From NCBI RefSeq assembly GCF_000764305.2, contig NW_025947564.1, positions 186,001 to 250,000 on the forward strand: DNA of 64,000 nt, read 5' to 3'. The stretch comes from Hyalella azteca (taxonomy: Eukaryota; Arthropoda; Malacostraca; Amphipoda; Hyalellidae). A program made the translations under genes and the position numbers. Below the pieces are notes generated by a model. It had not been told where the DNA came from. It did no database searches and was given only the letters and a program-made list of their open reading frames with translations. Shown here piece by piece: positions 31,451 to 44,289 of the stretch (position 1 is its first letter; every line of letters begins with the position of its first letter).

Positions 31451-33254
31451 AACAGATCTGGGTGGAAAACCCTATCGCTGGGAGTCATGTGCTGCACGTG
31501 TTGTGTATAAATCGTCAAACAAACGTTCGAACTTCTGACTTCGATTTCGGAATGCCGCTCCCCTACTGCAACAAAATACGATGGTAAGCATGCAAATGAT
31601 AACTTCTTAAATTTGGTGTTTCATCAAAGACCTTACCCTTCAGATTCATTAGTTTCACGTTCCTATAGCTCGTTTGAATGAAAATCATTGAAAACAAGAT
31701 TAGTTGATTAAGTATACGGATTTAGTTCATTACGACCACCAGTGAAACGCAAGGTCGACCAACACCTAAATAATTATAAACTATCGCCTAGATGAAATTA
31801 GAAGCAAATCTCAATCACGACTATCAAATTACCTTGACCATAAGCATTTTTTATCTGAATTACAACAATAATAAATTCAGTTCACCAGGGGGATAAGCAG
31901 CGTAGTGCCTTGAGGTGACATCACGTTTTGGGAGCGCAACAGGGCCCGCCTTGCGTGCACTGAAATGAGGACTACATTTTTTTGGCGGGAACTAATTGCA
32001 ACCGAAGTGATAAGCTGCATGCTGTCTCCATGCATGAACGGATGTTGCGTGGGCTGCTGCATGGAACAGCGGATATCATGACAGCTGGTCCATGCACAAC
32101 ATACACGTTAGATATAATGAGGGCATCAATTAAGAAGGTGGTTTGAATATATCCCTGTGTTTAGTATTTGTTCTATTCCAGACGAGACAATTAAGAAAAT
32201 CTGTCAGGAATGGCGATAAGCGTCCTCCAAAAAAAAACAGGAGTTTCAAAATTGCCCAGAATGCACACCTATATTTAACGAGACAAACAAGGAAATCCCT
32301 AAAATGAATCTATAACGAATTATTTCAAACATTATCTGAACAACATTTTATCGGTTTACAATTTTACTTTTATCAGTTTACAACCGATTTCAACAAAATT
32401 AAAAATGGAGTATATATTCATGATTCGCTCTGCGAGCGTCGTCAGATTTTTTTTCTGCTTCGTTCTCTAATCGGAAATCGGAGCCGATCTAGATCTAATT
32501 AACGACGACGCTAGGTATTTATCCACAATACACTCCTGTGAAACATGTAAGAATATTTTTTTTGCTACGTTTTCAAGTAGTGCGCTAAACGCTATAAGTT
32601 CTAGCCCCCTTCCTACGGCTAACTAACTTATAGTTTACTGAAACATGAAAGTGGAGTACCGTACTCTAAAGGAAGTTTAAAAAGATATTGAGCTGCCTTC
32701 AGAGCAGCCACGTTCTTTGCAGTCGCATTTATGCTCTTTCACGTACGTGGAAAGTAGAGCTGCTCGCTCTTCATTTCGTTCGGTCGTGACCAAAACAAAA
32801 CATCAGCAAACTTTTGCTACAACCTTACAGCGACCAAAAAATCTTTTTGATCACAGAACAGAATGCGGGCTTTTAGACTAGAAATTCCGAGTTACTGACA
32901 TGCTTTTTGTTATATATTTGTATTATAATGTTATTCGTGAGCGTTGAGTGAGGCAAGTTAGGTAAATTGATAAAGATGCATAATCAACAGCAACATATAA
33001 TATTTGCTGAAGTACATGCAGCCAAAATTATATTATGTCATTCTATCAGCAGAGATTTCTTCACAGAATTAACGAATAAAAATTGCCATGCAATTAATTT
33101 GGGATTCAAAAATGATATATATACACACAAATGGAAAATCAACACCACATTTCTTCAATAAAGTTCAGCATCAGTTGTGAGATATTTATTAATGTTTATA
33201 CTTCATTTTTATTACTTGTTCCAACAGGAAGTTTAAGCGATTTAACAAAAAACA
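31451..33254. other. No recognisable gene
   Basis: AT-rich unique sequence. Confidence 0.5.
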
Positions 33255-33425
33255 TAACTCGATCAGTACTCACAGCAGTGAGTGACAGAGAGCGCATTTT
33301 CTCGTCGACGAAAACTTGAGGTCACGGACGGACGGATAGACGGACAGACGGACGGACAGACAGACAGACGGACATGGCGAGCACAATAGTGCATTTTTTC
33401 CATAAATGAGAAAATGAGCTAAAAA
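33255..33425 (+). mobile_element. CGGA-core TIR element, copy 1
   Basis: CAGTACTCACAGCAGTGAGT, then AGCGCATTTTCTCGTCGACG, a CGGA/CAGA/TAGA microsatellite, CATGGCGAGCACAATAGTGC and GAGAAAATGAGCT. AGCGCATTTTCTC and GAGAAAATGCGCT are inverted ends of the inner module. Confidence 0.85.
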
Positions 33426-34208
33426 CATACCACGAGCGTACCAGCGTTTTCTTGATGTACCAGCAGATTAAAAATTTCCCAACGTCAAAAAAGTGAACAT
33501 AGAACTGAACAGATATCACGGAAGTGTTTGATATAATTGAAAATTTAGTGATATTTCCTCTGCAAATCCTCTTACTCGTTTTTAGTCACTTTTGATATCC
33601 TCGATTCTTTAGAAGCTTACTTTCTTCTAACGCATTCTCCTTACCATATAGAGTTAGATTATGTACGACCGATCCTGCATTCATTGTCCTTGGCACGGCC
33701 GCACGCGGTGCCAAAACAGCAAATCTAGACTGGCGGTTAATATTGATCAACATTTCACTTGTTATTAACCAATTTCCGCTACGCACGCACGGTTGCAGAA
33801 GCACGATGTTTTGAGTCGGTCGACTCACTCATTTGGAAGCCGGCTTCATGGAGGTAGGTTGCAGTCACTATATATAACGTTCGCTAGGCCGTTACACCGT
33901 TGATTGTGGTTGCTGTTGCGGCAAATGTCCGAGAGATTGCGGTTGGTTCTTTGTTGATCTCTTTATTCTTTAGTCACAATATTTACATCATCCTTCAAGT
34001 ATGGAAATGGAATATATAATGCCTGAACACACTCACATGTCGAATGAAAAAGATCAACAGAAACATAGTAATTATGAAAGCTCCTTTATAATCACCGCGC
34101 ACATCTAGTACAGGCACTAGAAGGTGGGTGCAATTCAAACGAAGTATTCAACATCAGATGGCTGAGAGCAATCAACTAGACGCTGGACAATGAAAAGGTA
34201 CAAAAATT

Positions 34209-34367
34209 TAACTCAGTACTCAGAGCAGTGAGTGACAGAGAGCGCATTTTATCGTCGATGAAAACTTGAGGTCACGGACAGACGGACGGACGGACGGACG
34301 GACAGACAGACGGACATGGCGAGCCCAATAGTGCATTTTTTCCGTAAATGAGAAAATGCGCTAAAAA
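34209..34367 (+). mobile_element. CGGA-core TIR element, copy 2
   Basis: Same organisation as copy 1, with AACTCAGTACTCAGAGCAGT at the left and GAGAAAATGCGCTAAAAA at the right. Confidence 0.85.
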
Positions 34368-34435
34368 GGACAATGAACAGGTCCAAACTGTACCTAAAAT
34401 GTGTGGTGGACGGTGTGTGCCTGGTCGTGATATGA

Positions 34436-34563
34436 TTTCATTTAAAAATAGTTAAGAGATCGTAACGTCGTAAGCCAATTACCAACGGCTTTTCAAGCAA
34501 ACCCCAATTAATCACAGACGAAAAATCGGTCGCTACATGTACTAAAGCAAGTTTTGAGGGTTT
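34436..34563 (-). mobile_element. MITE family A, degenerate copy
   Basis: AAAAATAGTTAAGAGATCGT, then GCTTTTCAAGCAAACCCCAA and GCAAGTTTTGAGGG. Both terminal GGGCC motifs have decayed. Confidence 0.65.
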
Positions 34564-36543
34564 AGTTCATGCTTAATTAAAGCAGCTAGGATTACGCCTG
34601 CAGGGTCAGATCGGCAGCGACTCATATTTGAGACCAGGAGCGCATGGTTTTGACACAAGATCTTCCTAGTTTATTGGTCGAGAAATTTACTTTTTTACGG
34701 CCAACCTCATGCTAGCTTGCCAAACTTTATACGATAAACCTACATGCAACGAAAAAGTGGGGGGCCCAATTTTCAATTAATTGACATGAACCAATGAATG
34801 TCCTGTAAATATTTTCAAATGTTTATTTAGAGCAGCGTCATTCGATATGATTGAGTGGCAAAATTGCAAGGAGATATTCAACCAAAATAAAATTATACAA
34901 AATGAACGTTAATTTCTATATAAAAATGCGTTTTTTGAACGGTTATTAGATAATTTTAATTGCAAATACAAAAGCTCTATTCGTTAAGGTACCAGTCGCT
35001 TTGGTAAGGTTTTCTTCTGGTATATAGATCAACACAAACCCTAGACCGGAAGTGATTTTCTGAGTCACGTAAATTTTATGGAAGTCGTCGGAAGAAAGTT
35101 GCTGGAATATGAGAACGCGACATGAGCTACAGCGTGTTGGTGGCACGGCTGACAGTTCCTAGCTGAAGAAATCCAGGGCAGGCTTTTGTGACATACGAGT
35201 CACAAAAAAAAAGTTCCTTCAATTAATACGTACACGAATAAGGTCAGCAGAGGATCTCTAAGCACAAGAAGGACGCAAGTCTAGAGCTTAGACGACGCAA
35301 TGGTTCCTTCAATTAATGCAAGGGAGAGCGTGACTAACGAGGGCCAGCAATAGCGTCCACGCACCGGGACCCAACATCCGTAACATCTACTCTTAAGATA
35401 CAAATAAGTTAACTACTTTATAAGCTTCAAAACTTCGTGGTTTCAACATGAGTTCAGTATATGGTTTTGACTTAAATAATTTTTGCAGTCTAAGAGTGAC
35501 GTTACAAGTAAAAGGATGTTTACTGTTTAGCGCATGAGTAATGACTAAGGCAGATATACCCCTTGATTTTAAGTGTCAACACCACAACACGGAGTGAGAT
35601 ACGCCAAACTTAGCACCGACACAAGACGAACGTCAGGCAGCTTATTTGTTCCAGTGTTCGTATTTCGTTTGTGGTTTCACTTGCTTAGAAATTACATGAT
35701 TTCTAAAAGACTCCTCAAAATAGTCTAAGAATCTTGGGGTTTAAACACGAGTGGTTAATGACCAGATTGAGTATTCATTTATTAAAATTTTCAAGATCGA
35801 ACAATATTCTTGAGGTGACGCTGCGGTTGATAAAATGCAGCTTCAATGAAGTAATTTATTTTATTGACGACGTTTCGAATGTAACAACATTCATTTTCAA
35901 GTTACAGGAAGCATGGAAAACTGAAATTTAGGCGGAAATAAGTACATGATACACGTAAATATGATACAACACGAAAATTTAGGACCGTGAAAATAATTCC
36001 GAAATAGCCTCTACGTTCAGAAAATCCGGTAGTTATGAGATTGAGAGTCCAGTCCGTAGAGATGAAGGCTTCAGCTATCGTCGGTCGGATATGTCGGGCT
36101 ACTGCAATCTTGAGGTGAACGTAAATTTTTAGTCAAGAATTGATTTTTTATTTTCTTGACTAAAACAAATTTTTAGTCAAAACAACCGAAATCTTTGTTA
36201 GCCCACTATAACATATAACATTGTCCAAACATAAACTGATTTTTATTTCAGTACTCTTAATGGTTTTGCACATCAACTATCGAATAATTACAAGAAATTT
36301 GCTCGAAAGATGTTAAATATCACTTATGTCCTAGACGTTGGATTAACTTATCGGTTTGATGGACTAGGTTAAAGTGCTGCAGAGATGGAACATGCGTTCA
36401 CAACACTGTTAGCAAAATGTTATCCACTCGTGCCTGAGCAAACTCGCATAACTAGCGCCAGTACGTGTTACATCGCCGTGATCAGCTAGGTGTGAACATC
36501 AACAATGATACAGCTGCACGTAAGGCCGTTATGTTATGTACTA
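34564..36543. other. No recognisable gene; possible Penelope-type hairpin
   Basis: AT-rich. At 35862-35905 lies GACGACGTTTCGAATGTAAC + AACATTCATTTTCAAGTTAC, a hairpin motif of a kind found in arthropod repeats. No other feature seen. Confidence 0.35.
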
Positions 36544-36690
36544 GGGCCCATACTTTCAAAACTCGCTAAGTGAACGTAAGTACTTACGCTCTATTTTTTT
36601 GTCTATGATTGGTGGATTTTGCTTGAAAGGCCGTCAATGATTGGCTGATAAACTTACGATCTCTTAAATTTTTTTGAAAGTATAGGCCCA
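36544..36690 (+). mobile_element. MITE family A, copy 6
   Basis: GGGCCCATACTTTCAAAACT ... TTTTTTTGAAAGTATAGGCCCA. Full length. Confidence 0.93.
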
Positions 36691-37793
36691 GCTGCTTAAG
36701 AAGATAATCGAGTGCAACAAATGCAGCACAAGCGCAATTGTGATGCGTAAGTGTAATATATTCGTACTTCATGCAAAACTATGAATTCAGATGAACTTAA
36801 CCTGAATTAATTTATCATAGATCGGTAAGCTGCAATGCCTCAACAAGAAAGCAGGCTTATGAGATATGCCTACCACGTAGTCAATTCCTAGCGTCAGCAC
36901 AGCTTAGAGAGCTATTGGCATCATGAACAGTAATTAATGCGATCATGACGAATTTGACGATAATTTAGAATCATGATGTCATTTGCAAGCATCTCTTGTA
37001 TCGCATGATAAGAAAGTACGAAGAAAGTAACGTAATAGAATAATACTGAGAAAAATTCGCATCATTAGCTACTGAAGCGCAAAGATTGACGATCAACGCG
37101 TCTGTTAACGGAACTCATGCGGATACCAGGAAATCTCTCATCATTTTCTGCAGGATCTTATCTCCCGAACTTTCTGTGGAGTTTCCGTCAGAGTTCTGAA
37201 TGACCTATCTGTGTGTGCAGTCATCCTTCCCACAGCAAGAACTGATTGTTTAAGATAGGGATATTTGTTATTCCACTAGTTTTCTACGAGCAGCATCATG
37301 ATACAAAACTCCAACGAACAAACTTCAACGGTGCTACGGTACCTTTCATTATGATCACTCGCCGAAGAGCGACTAGACTCCATTTTTTTATTTCTTTAAA
37401 TTGGCATAGATGAATTTCTCTGCATAAAAAGTTAAACAAAAATAAATGAAACGACTGGGGAAAGTAACGTATTCGATAATTACTGAATTACACGTCAATT
37501 TTAGGCAACAGTTTGCGAATCATTCGTAACATTCCCACTTCGAGTCCTTATTTATTTCGTAGGAAACAAGAAATTGAGCAAACGGTAGGTACATCATTAT
37601 AGCAGCAATCAACAGAAATAATATTATTCTGTTGTGAAAAGGATTCCTTGCTGATCACCGCTTAGACTGGCCATAAGTCAGCATTATGAGGGCCAAGAGA
37701 AGAGTGGAGATAACTGTCCACTTCCTACATAAATATAAGTATAATATAAGTATAATAGATACGCGTGTAAACCTGCATGTGCGCGATCGATCT

Positions 37794-37941
37794 GGGCCTA
37801 TACTTTCAAAAAAAGTTAAGAGATCGTAAGTTCATCAGCCAATCATTGACGGCTTTTCAAACAAAATCCACCAATCGTAGACAAGAAAATAGTGCGTAAG
37901 TAGTTACGTTCACTTAGGGAATTTTGAAAGTATGCCCCCTG
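37794..37941 (-). mobile_element. MITE family A, copy 7
   Basis: GGGCCTATACTTTCAAAAAA ... GAATTTTGAAAGTATGCCCCC. Full length. Confidence 0.93.
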
Positions 37942-38458
37942 CTCCTTAACTTGTCGTGACAACTTCATGCCTAAAGCAGGAATACGAAGTTTAGTAACGC
38001 TGCCATTAATTTCAAGCTTTAACAGAGTAAAATTAGTCAATATAACCACAAATCGCTTATTTTAGTTAAGTCACTAATATTATCTTTGAGCAGTTACCAC
38101 AAAACAGTATTTGTAGGCTTTCTAATAATTCATAGTTTTGCATGAAAGATTTAAATAAAAATTTAAAATATGGAACACGAAAGAATTTAACTTTGTCGTG
38201 ACATGCAATCCCAAGTTTAGCTGAAAACACGAATGAATGAGTTTTAATCAATTCCACACTGATGAATCATGTCACATTTTTTCGACAAGGAATCAATTTT
38301 TCTGGCGCTTTTCCATCGAATAATCAAAACAATCATGCGTAATTTACCAACGGAACAATTTGATGGCGCAAAGGGGCTCTGCGCTGAGATCTTGAGCCTT
38401 GAGTTACGCACAATCTGTAAGAGAGCTACTGAACGTAATGGTTTAATGAGTAAGACCA

Positions 38459-38605
38459 GGGGCCCTACTTTCAAAACTCGCTAAGTGAACGTAAGTACTT
38501 ACGCTCTAATTTCTTGTCTGTAATTGGTGGATTTTGCTTGAAAGACCGTCAATGATTGGCTGATGAACTTACGATCTCTAAACTTTTTTTGAGGGTATAG
38601 GCCCT
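38459..38605 (+). mobile_element. MITE family A, copy 8
   Basis: GGGGCCCTACTTTCAAAACT ... TTTTTTTGAGGGTATAGGCCC. Full length with minor changes. Confidence 0.92.
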
Positions 38606-38611
38606 GATCTC

Positions 38612-38813
38612 TGTCATGAGAAGTAATATTTTGCAGCACACGCTGCGCTCCCATCCTTCCTCCCCGGGCAGTAAGACAATTTAAAAGAAGGTCGCAGTTG
38701 TCATCAAGGCCAGCAAATTGATGAAAGTCATTAACCTGGCGCTGATTTGCTGCGGGTGGCACACAGCCATCAACATCAAGGAGAAAATCATGTATTAAGA
38801 AGCCCAGATGCAC
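38612..38813 (-). other. Protein-like open frame, unidentified
   Basis: The minus frame reads MHLGFLIHDFLLDVDGCVPP, AANQRQVNDFHQFAGLDDNC, DLLLNCLTARGGRMGAQRVL. The composition resembles a real protein, but there is no clear acceptor or donor and I recognise no family. It abuts MITE copy 8 downstream. It may be a decayed gene or transposase piece. Confidence 0.22.
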
Positions 38814-40605
38814 GCTATATACAGTCTTGCATCTTGCTCTCGCTGTGATGTCGGTGAAGCTTAATTGGGTTAGCGGGCGCTAGCGACGGCCTTCATGAGC
38901 CGTGCATTTCTTGACGACATCGAGGCAATGAGAAGGAATTGAGGCAACTGAGGCTTCAATAGCTCACATACTGGCTAGAACCCGCAACCCAAGACAGCAT
39001 TGCAATACTACAGATCCAAGGCATAATGCCATACATCATAAGTTTGCATTAGAGTTCATCACTGAGGGCAGAGCCTCAACGAATCGCATTTTCAAGATCA
39101 AGTTTGAAAGTATCAGATTGCATAATAAAATCAGATAAGGCCCAATTACTAGCGGTTAACAATCATAACTGCTGAAGCATTCATTTTTACAAATAGCAAT
39201 CAGACTATAGGTAGAAGATGGTACGAAACTTAGCTTACGCTTCTCATGTTTCGTATTATTAAAGTGATGAAATTCGTTGCAAACAGGCGTTTAAAATATG
39301 CACATTTTGAAATGATTATAAAATTAAAAAAGTTATGCATTGATTTTCAAATGTTTCCATGCGAATCACATGTCGGAACTCAGTTACGCGTTCAGAAGAC
39401 ATACGTAGTCGCCAATGCATGTAGCAGCACAAAACAATCGATAAACAATATCCGCTGGAAAACTAACACTGCAGTGTGCAGAAAATGTAGGGCTAGGGTC
39501 ACCTCGTTAGCTGCAGAACAAATGTCTGGGTTAAATACAAAATTAAGTGTCATATGATAGAATCAAATAATATCAGTTATGAATAAACGCTTGTGGGTAA
39601 TTGCAGACGAAGCTGTTACCTCTGCACTGAGATCAAAATTTATTCAGTGAACCAAGAATATTGATCAAACTGTAAACAATGAAACAATAAGTACTGTAAA
39701 TGTTCTCTGTAGCATATGGAGAGTCATTCTTATTTTAGGATCTTCTTATAAATTTTTGACTATGGCTAATTGATGATGTCAAAGATCATGGATGGCTGGA
39801 CAGGAATAAAATTAATTAAATTCGACTGTGTGACATGCAGGATGGAAAATAAAACATGAAGCGCAATTAATCTAAATTGTGTACGTCAGCAGTCAATTGT
39901 TTAAAAACAAAATAAACCAACTAAGTGTCACAATTATTCTCCAAACATACGCTCAGTTTAGTTTAGCCTCGCATGAAAAGTAACATGATTCCTTCATCTG
40001 CTCACGCAATGACAGAAATGTTCTCAAGTTCTTAGTAGCTTTCGTTGTAACGGTAGCGGTGTAACCAACGAGCACTTCCCAAGAGGATAACTTACAGATC
40101 CAAACATTTAACTTTAGCGTCACATTTAACTTTAGCGCCAAACATTTAGGAAGGCTTCCTCCTATTTAATTGAACATCTCGCCATTCCAAAACAGTCAAA
40201 TTCAGCATATGTCAACCGCATAATGCGGTAAGTACAAACTAAAGAACACGCGTTAATAAAGGTTAGGTTTGGTAAAGTTAAGTATAATTCGATAATATCG
40301 CAAATTAACTTGTATCACGGAACTCAAACACGAGTTGAAGAAACTATTTGAAATTTTAATATCAACGCGACAAGTGATGTTGTCATATTTAAAAGCGGAA
40401 ATTTCTATAGAACTTTCAAACGTATACAGAAATTTGGCGCACGCACATCCAAAAACATACATACAAAAAAGTTACATATACTACTTGTATTTTCATACAT
40501 GTTTTTGCACAGCATTAAAACCTTCACTACCTTCTATCGTCATATATTACGCAGAAATCAAAGAGCACCGATTGAATAAAATCAAGATCCCCTCAAGAAA
40601 TAAAT

Positions 40606-40682
40606 AGCTGCAAATAAATAGCTGCAAATAAATAGCTGCAAATAAATAGCTGCAAATAAATAGCTGCAAATAAATAGCTGCA
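40606..40682. repeat. 14 bp minisatellite with acceptor-like motif
   Basis: Six copies of AAATAAATAGCTGC. On the minus strand each reads TATTTATTTGCAG, a pyrimidine-biased AG resembling a 3' splice site. Confidence 0.93.
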
Positions 40683-40725
40683 ATTAGAGTACAATTCTCC
40701 ACCATACATCTGTTCTACTCTTGAC

Positions 40726-40789
40726 CTTGCAGGGGCCGACAGTGGGGCCAGGAGGAGAGCAATAGCAGGAAGGCCGCGCGTAATGACAT
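40726..40789 (-). CDS. Candidate first exon with signal peptide
   Basis: An ATG at 40789-40787 opens MSLRAAFLLLLSSWPHCRPLQ, with a basic start, a Leu-rich hydrophobic core and Pro/Cys after it, the shape of a secretory signal peptide. A possible donor CAAG|GTCAAG (GT at 40725-40724) ends it in phase 1; without splicing the frame stops after four more residues. The stretch is GC-rich against AT-rich flanks. No downstream exon was found, so it could be chance or an unrelated secreted-protein gene. Confidence 0.28.
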
Positions 40790-40859
40790 GAGATCGGAGT
40801 GACAATTCCCCGCACGAGCTGCACCGCCGGCACTGCGCTTCAGAACGCAATTAATGTGC

Positions 40860-43800
40860 AATTGGTTCCGTTCAATGACTTCTACGTCACGTTTGGTATA
40901 AATTACGTAGACGGCTAGATGAATTGCGGAAACAACAGATTATTTTATTATTTGGTGTTAAATTATGTGGTCAGCTGAAATATGCGAGTACTTAGCCTAA
41001 AATGATATTTATGATACAAATAATTACATGACTTCAAAAGAAGAACAATGTAGCTTCTAAGCTTACTTGTATTTAATTGAGGAATATAAATGAGACCGTG
41101 CTACTTCACAGCACGGCCATAGCAAATCATTAAATTGTACAGTAGAAGAATTTCACCCATTAAAATAAAAATTAGACAAAAAATAAATATAGGAATACTG
41201 TGCAATTAAATAAAATAAAGAGCCAAAATTTGGCAGTTTAACTTAATCTGAGAAGCTTCAGTTTCATTAATATGTGACTAAACACGTTCAACCTTTTCTT
41301 TTCTTAATTCGCTATGCAAATCCCTCTGCGCTTCCCTCACCACACTTCAAATATGCACAGAAAAATACAACACGACATCGTGTCCTTCTCTCAAGGACCG
41401 CGGGTGCCTGCACTCAACCCACGCATGGCAAGGCGCGGCTAGCAAGGACACAGTGTGGGGTCGCGGTACATACACGGCCAGCACCAGACCAAGCACATGG
41501 CAGTAGGATCTAACGTCTGAATCACGCTAACGTCTGAATATAACGTCTAACGCCGTCTGAAAACTAACGCCGTCTGAAGAACTTAGTTGCCATATATGAT
41601 ATACCTCATCATACACTAGTAGGATGGGAGACTAACGCCGTCTGGAGAACATGGTGGCCAGACACCTCATCATACGAGACGTTTCATCACCATAGCAATT
41701 CATCGTTGGTAATTCTCCTTAAATGCAATTCACCATAAAATTTCTTCATTGCATAAAGTGCATTTTACAAACATAAGTAAGTGTAGGTTAGGTTAGGTTA
41801 AATTGGTGAAGGATGAAATGATTCAATGTCCCAATAAATAAATGCGTCAATCGTGAAATTTCTCCCATGATGAGGTGCCAGGAACCGAAGAACATAACTA
41901 TGAGCACAGCTCGGGTAAGTCGAGGAAGCGCATCAGCCAACCTGTCCATTCTATTTTAGCTCATCACAAACGACGCCTCACAACAAGAATACTAAGCTCA
42001 CATATGTGGCTCCCACGCGAATAAATCGTGCGCAAATTCGCTATTTGGAGAATCCTTATTCTGGACATAACTTGTTAAACTTATTTAAAACTTAAAAATA
42101 TCAAACTTTGCGTATATGAGTAAAGCCCTCGCGTTTTCATAGGGGGGAAATTTCTTAACGACAAGTTCATCACACAAAATCATCATGCTGAATATTTTGG
42201 CTCGACGGTGCACGAGGCGTTCCCAAAGCTCCCAACCATTCTACACCTCGTGTACTAGGGCGATTGGAAAAATAATTCATCAATTGGAAGACGTATAAGA
42301 CCAAACACTTAATCGGTCTTAAAACCCATCCTGTTAAAAATGATTTTTTTAATTAATGTGTAGGCAATATGCGAATTCTTAATTCGCGAATAAAAAAGTT
42401 GACTTAGAAAATTTCCTCAGTATTAATTAAGATGTTATTAAGATCATTCTCAATGACCCAGGCACACCATTTTTTGCGATTGATAAAGTGCGCGCTTCAT
42501 CAAGATTCTGAAGAAAAAAAATGGCGACGCGAATATGGAAATGGGTCAAGAAGAAGAGAGGTAAGCGAGATGTGCGGACTAACTCAATAACCATGCATCG
42601 GGTAAAGTCAATCCAAGCAGGAACAGTTACTTACGAGAGTAGCCATCATCAGATAAGTGGTAAAGCTATTGATAATGAAATCGCTGGTAATGCGAGTTAC
42701 CTTCATCATACAGAACGGTAGAGCTATACTCGTATTAAAAGGACTGGTAACTCTAGTTTCTTCATCACTAGACAGTTACCCAGGATTTCTTGCAATTCCT
42801 TCCGTGAGAACTTTAAATTTTCACATCGTCATTAGTTTGAGTTATTTCCTATGTAAATGTGAAATAACTAGAAGTTTGGATGGTGGAAAGATTCTGCAAG
42901 ACAAATTCCATTATGACTTTCATAAACAAACGAAAATTATGATTATTGCAGTATAATTGATAATCCGTCAATTATGCTAATTATACAGAGGAGCAATACA
43001 TTGCTCTAATGAGACTAATAATATAAGTTAAGTTTAAAAAATTGGGTAAGCCAAAGAAGAAATCCTTACATATATAATGGCAGACCCTGATGGATGCAGA
43101 TTGTCCGTCATTACACATAATTATTAACAGTTGTCTATATACGATTTACGTCGACCATTCATTCCAAAAAGGACAATATAACACTAGTAGTGGATAATGG
43201 ATAGGGAGCTATATAACTACTGCAAATTAGAAATTACGAGTAACATAAAACTTCACAGAGGGACCCATCCAAACAAAGGCCAAGTCATTACCGTAATACC
43301 CCCTAGCAAACCACAAGTGTTCACTATACAAAGAATGCAGGACGGTAGCGAAATAACAGGCTTAGTGTTTGGCACAACAAAGCGTTTGGTTGAATAAAAA
43401 TGCAACATTGTGGATAAGGGGCAATCATGTAGGGTTTAGATTATTTTATTCTTTCTATAATGATTCCAAATACTGAGTCAGTTCTCTTTATTCATATTTT
43501 TCGTGAATATAACTAATATAAACCCAAATAATTTGAGGAAGACCACAACATTCTTTACGTTCTCATCTTATACGTTTGTCAAAGTTTGTAAGTTTGTGAG
43601 AACCATGTGTTTGAAGCCAGGTGTCGCAATTATGAAGGAGCTGTTGGTGTTGTGGCACGTATCCAAGTTTTTTAAAGTTTAAGGTTTCACCCCCTGCAAA
43701 GTTTCAATTTGACAAATTATGATTGTTAACCAAAAATGAAGCCTCTCACGTGATATTTATGGGTGCTTCATGATCACCTTAGTTTTAGTATTTGCCTGAT

Positions 43801-44200
43801 GAAACGCGTCAAAATGAATAAATAGCCTTTGAGACCTAATAAACTTTGAGACCTAATAAATCAACCATTTCCTGTACAGAAAAGCTGCTATAATTCATTC
43901 TTGCTTATTTTTGGCAAACTAAGCACATGTATGGAGCATTAACGCTTGTCAACCTTTTACTTAAGTAAGTACGGTGGTCCAAACTTAGCAAGACATCAGT
44001 TGTAGAGTAGAGTAGCTCTTTTTTAAAACTTTTGAAATATGAACTTCTATATGGTAACCAAATTATGTTCCTATCCACGAAAAAATAATTCTGACGACAT
44101 ATGAGCACAATTGAACAATATTTAGATGTATCTCAATGATAGTGGTGGTGGTGGCGTAGATGATAGACTGGGTTGGCACGACTGCCGGTCGCTGCTGCAG
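40860..44200. other. No recognisable gene
   Basis: AT-rich, apart from a GC-richer block at 41385-41510 without supported exons. TAACGTCTGAA/TAACGCCGTCTG short repeats lie at 41510-41650, and a GGTTAGGTTAGG run near 41793. An open frame at 43197-43397 has no homology I recognise. Confidence 0.45.
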
Positions 44201-44214
44201 CTAGCTTCCCAGTG

Positions 44215-44286
44215 AAAATTTACAGACGCGTCAGCTTCTGATTTGGATTACCAGAAGCTGGGGCGACTCTAAATTTTGTTAGGGTT
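44215..44286 (+). repeat. Dispersed repeat shared with 31192-31245
   Basis: CAGCTTCTGATTTGGATTAC + CAGAAGCTGGGGCGACTCTA + AATTTTGTTAGG is identical in both places. It contains the inverted arms CAGCTTCTG / CAGAAGCTG. Upstream GAAAATTTACAG is also shared, but here nine bases are added. Confidence 0.88.
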
Positions 44287-44289
44287 GTT

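Noticed and set aside
41785..41805. TAGGTTAGGTTAGGTTA as a telomeric repeat
   Set aside because: Only about three units of the arthropod-type motif; too short to claim an interstitial telomere.
43197..43397. Plus open frame of 66 codons
   Set aside because: No homology, splice sites or compositional shift; may be chance.
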